Source: Paracoccus pantotrophus
GTDB taxonomy: Bacteria; Pseudomonadota; Alphaproteobacteria; Rhodobacterales; Rhodobacteraceae
Reading direction: 5' to 3'
Assembly (NCBI RefSeq): GCF_008824185.1
Contig: NZ_CP044426.1
Span: 876,501 to 940,500 of the forward strand
Length of the DNA stretch: 64,000 bases
Of the stretch, positions 60,303 to 64,000 are shown piece after piece. The first letter of the stretch is position 1. Each line of letters begins with the position of its first letter. The notes under the pieces were generated by a model. That model was not told the origin of the DNA. It searched no databases and saw only the letters and a program-made list of their open reading frames with translations. The position numbers and the translations under genes are program-made.

Positions 60303-61421
60303 TCACTCTTTGGGAATCGAACGGGTGGAATGGATCGAAAGCCCGTAGGCGTCAAGCCCGACCACCTTCACCGGCGCCGAATTGGTCAGCACCACCAGCT
60401 CCGACAGCCCCAGCGCCGAGAGGATCTGCGCCCCCAGCCCGTATTGGCGCAGCACATGCGAGGAGACCTCGTCCTGGCGCGGCAGGCGCGGCTCGAGGTC
60501 GCGGAACAGCACCACCACGCCCCGGCCCTCTTCGGCGATGATGCGCATGGCGGCGTCCAGGGTGCCGGCATTCTCGCGCCCGATCCCCAGGACGTCGTGC
60601 AGCGGGTCCAGCACATGCATGCGCACCGGCACCGGGCCGGGCGCGGTCAGGTCGCCCTTGGTCAGCACGATATGCTCGGCCCCCGAGGTCTCGTCGGCGA
60701 AGATGCGCATCATCCAGTCGCCGCCATGGATCGAATGCACGGCGCGCTGGCCACGCTCGGCGATCAGGTTGTCGTGGCGGCGGCGATAGGCGATCAGGTC
60801 GCTGATGGTGCCGATCTTCAGCCCGTGCTTTTGCGCGAATGCCACCAGGTCCGGCAACCGCGCCATGGTGCCGTCCTCGTTCATGATCTCGCAGATCACG
60901 CCCGAGGGATTCAGCCCCGCCAGCCGCGCCACGTCGACGGCCGCCTCGGTATGGCCGGCGCGCACCAGCACGCCGCCCTCGCGGGCGCGTAGCGGAAACA
61001 CGTGGCCGGGCGTGGCGATGTCGGCCGCGCCCTTGCTGGGGTCGATGGCCACCGCGACGGTATGGGCGCGGTCATGGGCCGAGATGCCGGTGGTCACGCC
61101 CTCGCGCGCCTCGATGGACATGGTGAAGGCGGTTTCGTGCCGGCTGGAGTTCTTGGGGCTCATCAGCTGCAGGCCGAGCGCGTCGATGCGCGCGCCGGGC
61201 AGCGACAGGCAGATCAGCCCGCGGCCATGCGTGGCCATGAAATTGATCGCCTCGGGCGTGGCCATCTGCGCGGGGATGACCAGGTCGCCCTCGTTCTCGC
61301 GGTCCTCGTGATCGACCAGGATGAACATGCGGCCGTTGCGGGCCTCGTTGATGATCTCCTCGATGGGAGAGATCGCGTCGGACCAGTCGCGCTCGACCGG
61401 TCCCGGCTTTTCATATTGCAT
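60303..61421 (-). CDS. ribB: 3,4-dihydroxy-2-butanone-4-phosphate synthase with degenerate GTP cyclohydrolase II domain
   Basis: A 372-residue RibBA-type protein. The N-terminal RibB half (residues 20-215) is intact: FILVDHEDRENEGDLVIPAQ, SSRHETAFTMSIEAREGVTTG, REGGVLVRAGHTEAAVDVAR and GVICEIMNEDGTMARLPDL. The C-terminal RibA-like half lacks the three zinc cysteines: where active enzymes read HSECLTGD...RCDCG, this one reads RMHVLDPLHDVLGIGRENAG. GTP cyclohydrolase II activity is therefore unlikely and a separate RibA should exist. ATG 61421 overlaps the unknown gene upstream by 11 bp. Confidence 0.92.
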   Translation of the reverse strand: MQYEKPGPVERDWSDAISPIEEIINEARNGRMFILVDHEDRENEGDLVIPAQMATPEAINFMATHGRGLICLSLPGARIDALGLQLMSPKNSSRHETAFTMSIEAREGVTTGISAHDRAHTVAVAIDPSKGAADIATPGHVFPLRAREGGVLVRAGHTEAAVDVARLAGLNPSGVICEIMNEDGTMARLPDLVAFAQKHGLKIGTISDLIAYRRRHDNLIAERGQRAVHSIHGGDWMMRIFADETSGAEHIVLTKGDLTAPGPVPVRMHVLDPLHDVLGIGRENAGTLDAAMRIIAEEGRGVVVLFRDLEPRLPRQDEVSSHVLRQYGLGAQILSALGLSELVVLTNSAPVKVVGLDAYGLSIHSTRSIPKE

Positions 61422-61995
61422 CCGCCGCTCCTGCAAAGAACTTCCGACCGGTGACGAAACCCGCCAGACCGCCCGCCACCATCATTTCCCGCTCATGTTC
61501 GGTCTCGCCGATCATCAGCACCGCATCGCCGGGCAGGCCCTGCGCCCGCAGCCAGCTTTTCATCCTGTCCCGGACCGCCGACCAGCTGTCGCCGAAGGGC
61601 GGCAGCCGTTCGGCCGAGACCGCCCCGATCTGCACCGCGATCGCATCCGGCGCAAGCCCCGGCGCGCAGCCCAGATGCGGCACGGCCGCGCTTTCAGCGA
61701 TGCGCCGGCGCTCGGCCGCGCCGACGGGCTGCCCGTCGCGGAACACCCCCAGCGCATTCGTCGAATAGAGAAAGGCCACCAGGTCGCGCCCGGTCGTCGC
61801 CCGCACCCCGGCATAGGTCTTGTAGTCCAGGCCCAGCGCCTTGGCCCGGCGCAGCTGCAGGCGCAGGCGCACCACCTCGACCGGCAACCGCGCGCCCAGC
61901 AACTCGCGCCGCGCCACGGACCAGGCATGGGCACGAAAGCCGCGCCCCGCCTCGGGGGACAGCGCCGGGCCGCGGTTATGGCCGATCCCGGCCAT
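61411..61995 (-). CDS. Conserved hypothetical protein with IGHNRGP N-terminus, in the rib operon
   Basis: A 194-residue protein beginning MAGIGHNRGPALSPEAG, a start motif seen in many alphaproteobacterial proteins. It continues helical and basic (ARRELLGARLPVEVVRLRLQ) and ends DRMKSWLRAQGLPGDAVLMI and GGLAGFVTGRKFFAG. No domain is recognised. ATG 61995 overlaps the ribE stop (TGATG) and its 3' end overlaps ribB, so it is fixed inside the riboflavin operon. Confidence 0.78.
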   Translation of the reverse strand: MAGIGHNRGPALSPEAGRGFRAHAWSVARRELLGARLPVEVVRLRLQLRRAKALGLDYKTYAGVRATTGRDLVAFLYSTNALGVFRDGQPVGAAERRRIAESAAVPHLGCAPGLAPDAIAVQIGAVSAERLPPFGDSWSAVRDRMKSWLRAQGLPGDAVLMIGETEHEREMMVAGGLAGFVTGRKFFAGAADAI

Positions 61996-62588
61996 CACCC
62001 CGCCTCGGCCAGCCGCGCGACATAGCGCGCCAGCGTGTCGATTTCCAGGTTCACCGCGTCGCCCGGCCGCGCCGCGCCCCAGGTGGTCACGGCCTGGGTG
62101 TGGGGGATGACGTTCACGCCGAAACGCTCGCCCTCGACCTCGTTCACCGTCAGCGAGGTGCCGTTCAGCGCCACCGAGCCCTTGGGCGCGATGAAGCGCG
62201 CCAGCGCCCTGGGCGCGCGCAGGGTGATACGGGTGCTGTCGCCCTCGTCGCGCATCTCCTCGATCAGCGCGACGCCGTCGACATGGCCCGAGACGATATG
62301 ACCGCCCAGCTCGTCGCCGACGCGCAGCGCGCGTTCCAGGTTCAGCCGCTTGCCGGGCGCCCAGCCGTTCGCACCGATATTGGTCTTCGAGATGGTCTCG
62401 GCCGAGATGTCCACGTCGAACCAGTCCGCCCCCTTCTCGACCACGGTCAGGCAGATGCCGTCGCAGGCGATCGAGGCGCCCAGATCGACCCCCGCCATCT
62501 CGTAATGGCAGGAAATCCGCGCCCGCATGTCGCCGCGCATCTCGACGCGGGAAACCTCGCCGATATCGGTGATGATGCCGGTAAACAT
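61995..62588 (-). CDS. ribE: Riboflavin synthase alpha subunit
   Basis: A 197-residue duplicated beta-barrel enzyme. MFTGIITDIGEV opens the first lumazine-binding repeat (ASIACDGICLTVVEKG, ISAETISKTNIG, LGGHIVSGHVDG); the second repeat has GSVALNGTSLTVNEVEG and VNVIPHTQAVTTWG. Converts two lumazines to riboflavin. First gene of the ribE-unknown-ribB-ribH-nusB string; no FMN riboswitch was recognised upstream. Confidence 0.95.
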   Translation of the reverse strand: MFTGIITDIGEVSRVEMRGDMRARISCHYEMAGVDLGASIACDGICLTVVEKGADWFDVDISAETISKTNIGANGWAPGKRLNLERALRVGDELGGHIVSGHVDGVALIEEMRDEGDSTRITLRAPRALARFIAPKGSVALNGTSLTVNEVEGERFGVNVIPHTQAVTTWGAARPGDAVNLEIDTLARYVARLAEAG

Positions 62589-62803
62589 GAACGCTCCCTT
62601 CCTGTGGCTGCCAGAGAACTAGAGCCTTGGCGCATGATCTTCAAGCAAAGCCGCAGCCGCGGCGCCACGTCGGTTAAGCAAAATCAGGAAAGGCCGTGAC
62701 AGCGGCGGGATTTTGGTGCAATCAGGGGGCATATGACCTCGGTGGCTGGGCCCCGCCTGCAGCGAAAAGCCCGAATTCCTGAAAAAAACAACACCAGGCT
62801 CAT

Positions 62804-64000
62804 ATGCTGAATTCCATGACCGCCCCTCGCCATTTCCGCGATCTGCGCGCCGCCCCGGCGCCCGCGGCTTCCCCGCGCCCGCTTGCCCCGCCCGATCCGC
62901 CGCCGCAGCAGCAGCGCAAGCTGGTCCCGGTGGCGGCGACCGCCGCCTTGCCCGCCGGCAAGCGCGTCTTCCTGATGTTGCAGGGGCCGCACGGCCCGTT
63001 CTTCGACCGCGTCGGCCGGCTGTTGCGCGATGCCGGCGCCCAGGTCTGGCGCGTCGGCTTCAACGCCGGCGACGAATTCTTCTGGTCCGACGCGCCCCGG
63101 TTCATCCGCCACGGCAGCGGGCCCGAGGACTGGCCCGACCACCTGGACCGCATCATCACCGAAAAAGGCGTGACCGACATCGTGCTTTACGGCGACGTCC
63201 GCCCGGTCCATGGCGCCGCGCGCGAGGCGGCGCGGCGCCACGACCTGGTGCTGCATGTCTTCGAGGAAGGCTATCTGCGCCCTTTCTGGATCACCTATGA
63301 GCGCGGCGGCTCGAACGGGCATTCCGCGCTGATGCGCATCCCCCTGCGCGAGATGCGCAACGCGCTGCGCAACCGCGTGGCCGAGATGCACCGACCGCCG
63401 GCGCGCTGGGGCGACATGCGCCAGCACAAGTTCTATGGCGCGCTCTATCATTTCCTGGTGCTGGTGGCGAACCGCCGCTATCCCGGCTACCGCACCCACC
63501 GCCAGATCGGCGTGTTCCAGGAGTTCCGGCTGAACCTGCGCCGCTTCCTGCTGACGCCCTTTCATGCCCTGGCCCGCATGCGCGAGGCGGGCGCGGTGCG
63601 GCGCGGCGGCTTTCCCTATGTGCTGGTGCTGATGCAGCTGGAACATGATTCCAACTTCGTCGCCCATTCCCCCTATCGCCGCATGTCCGAATTCACCGAC
63701 GAGGTGCTGACCGCCTTCGCCCGTTCGGCGCCGCGCCATCACCGCATCGTCTTCAAGGCGCATCCACTGGAGGACGGGCGCGGCGGCATCCGCCACGCCA
63801 TCCTGACCAGGGCCCGCGACCTGGGGATCGAGGACCGGGTCCATTTCGTGCGCGGCGGCAAGCTGGCGCGGCTTCTGAACCAGGCCCATGCGGCGGTGAC
63901 GGTGAACTCCACCGCCGCGCAGCAGGCGCTGTGGCGCGGGTTGCCGGTCAAGGCCATGGGCAATGCGGTCTTTGACAAGCCCGGCCTGGTTTCGGACCAG
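62804..64000 (+). CDS. Capsule-type polysaccharide biosynthesis/export protein (KpsS-like), partial
   Basis: An open frame to the window end (399 codons visible). After a Pro/Ala-rich N-terminus, the KpsS/LipB pattern appears: KRVFLMLQGPHGPFFDRVGR, LYGDVRPVHGAAREAARRHD, VFEEGYLRPFWITYERGGSN, LMQLEHDSNFVAHSPYR, VFKAHPLEDGRGG and VNSTAAQQALWRG. This matches the Kdo-transferase family that starts the capsule lipid linker. The start could be ATG 62804 or ATG 62816; neither has a strong ribosome site. The C-terminus lies outside the window. Confidence 0.85.
   Translation, partial: MLNSMTAPRHFRDLRAAPAPAASPRPLAPPDPPPQQQRKLVPVAATAALPAGKRVFLMLQGPHGPFFDRVGRLLRDAGAQVWRVGFNAGDEFFWSDAPRFIRHGSGPEDWPDHLDRIITEKGVTDIVLYGDVRPVHGAAREAARRHDLVLHVFEEGYLRPFWITYERGGSNGHSALMRIPLREMRNALRNRVAEMHRPPARWGDMRQHKFYGALYHFLVLVANRRYPGYRTHRQIGVFQEFRLNLRRFLLTPFHALARMREAGAVRRGGFPYVLVLMQLEHDSNFVAHSPYRRMSEFTDEVLTAFARSAPRHHRIVFKAHPLEDGRGGIRHAILTRARDLGIEDRVHFVRGGKLARLLNQAHAAVTVNSTAAQQALWRGLPVKAMGNAVFDKPGLVSDQ

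Noticed and set aside
62589..62803. FMN riboswitch upstream of ribE
   Set aside because: The leftward leader of ribE does not show the conserved RFN junction segments; no riboswitch could be supported.
1..64000. CRISPR array, integrase/attachment sites, plasmid origin
   Set aside because: No regularly spaced direct repeats of 25-40 bp, no integrase or Rep frame, and no duplicated tRNA 3' end beside tRNA-His were seen.

Overview
This 64 kb, GC-rich window reads as ordinary chromosome from an alphaproteobacterium of the order Rhodobacterales, most likely Paracoccus. The pointers are an AztD-type zinc chaperone, Rhodobacterales-restricted small families (DUF2312, DUF6324, DUF6525), MmcB, an ABC-F/ndk/tdk neighbourhood, and a tRNA-His without the extra 5' G and with A73, an alphaproteobacterial trait. 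Genus assignment is inference; no rRNA or phylogenetic marker comparison was possible.

Layout. 1-13.2 kb: housekeeping genes (clpS, rsmC-like, a degenerate SDR, hemF, sufT, an outer-membrane MipA protein, an ABC-F ATPase, ndk, a cytochrome b561-YceI fusion coupled to tdk, a DEAD-box helicase, dtd, DUF2312). 13.4-19.5 kb: a broken IS30-type transposase, then a compact zinc-responsive island. Two near-identical Zur-type palindromes head a CobW/DUF1826/DUF6525 operon and a divergent pair formed by DUF1007-NicO (left) and an AztD-like periplasmic zinc chaperone (right). 19.6-28 kb: an accessory stretch with a Tat-exported PhoX phosphatase, a DUF305 gene preceded by a translationally coupled small ORF, a frameshifted and truncated DMSP-lyase-family remnant, a demethylase-like flavoprotein with a divergent TetR regulator, a transposase fragment and a Hint-domain protein. 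28-34.6 kb: BolA-GrxD, two envelope-associated stress-type proteins, a class V aminotransferase, and a three-gene glutamine amidotransferase / glutamine-synthetase-like / FAD-oxidase operon resembling gamma-glutamyl-polyamine catabolism. 34.6-45.8 kb: rpoZ-rel-DUF2062, folK, a NYN-domain gene, a MotA/MotB-like ion-channel pair with long coiled coils, chaC, DUF2125, tyrC and hisC. 46-52 kb: one leftward gene string yajC-secD-secF-Mth938-ccmA-ccmB-ccmC-ccmD-ccmG joins Sec export to cytochrome c maturation. 52-64 kb: mazG, a phosphotransferase, dusA, outer-membrane proteins, tRNA-His, mmcB with an SOS-type box, a ribE-(unknown)-ribB(A)-ribH-nusB operon, and the start of a capsule-type polysaccharide gene running off the end.

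The signals most worth following are the zinc island; a 16-bp intergenic repeat (CGTT-4 nt-AAATAC-2 nt) found four times outside genes; the orphan stator-like pair; the leader ORF before DUF305; and several proteins that have lost key catalytic residues (SDR, RibA half of RibBA). Many adjacent genes overlap as ATGA or TGATG, so translational coupling is common. No CRISPR array, prophage, plasmid origin or recognisable defence system was seen.
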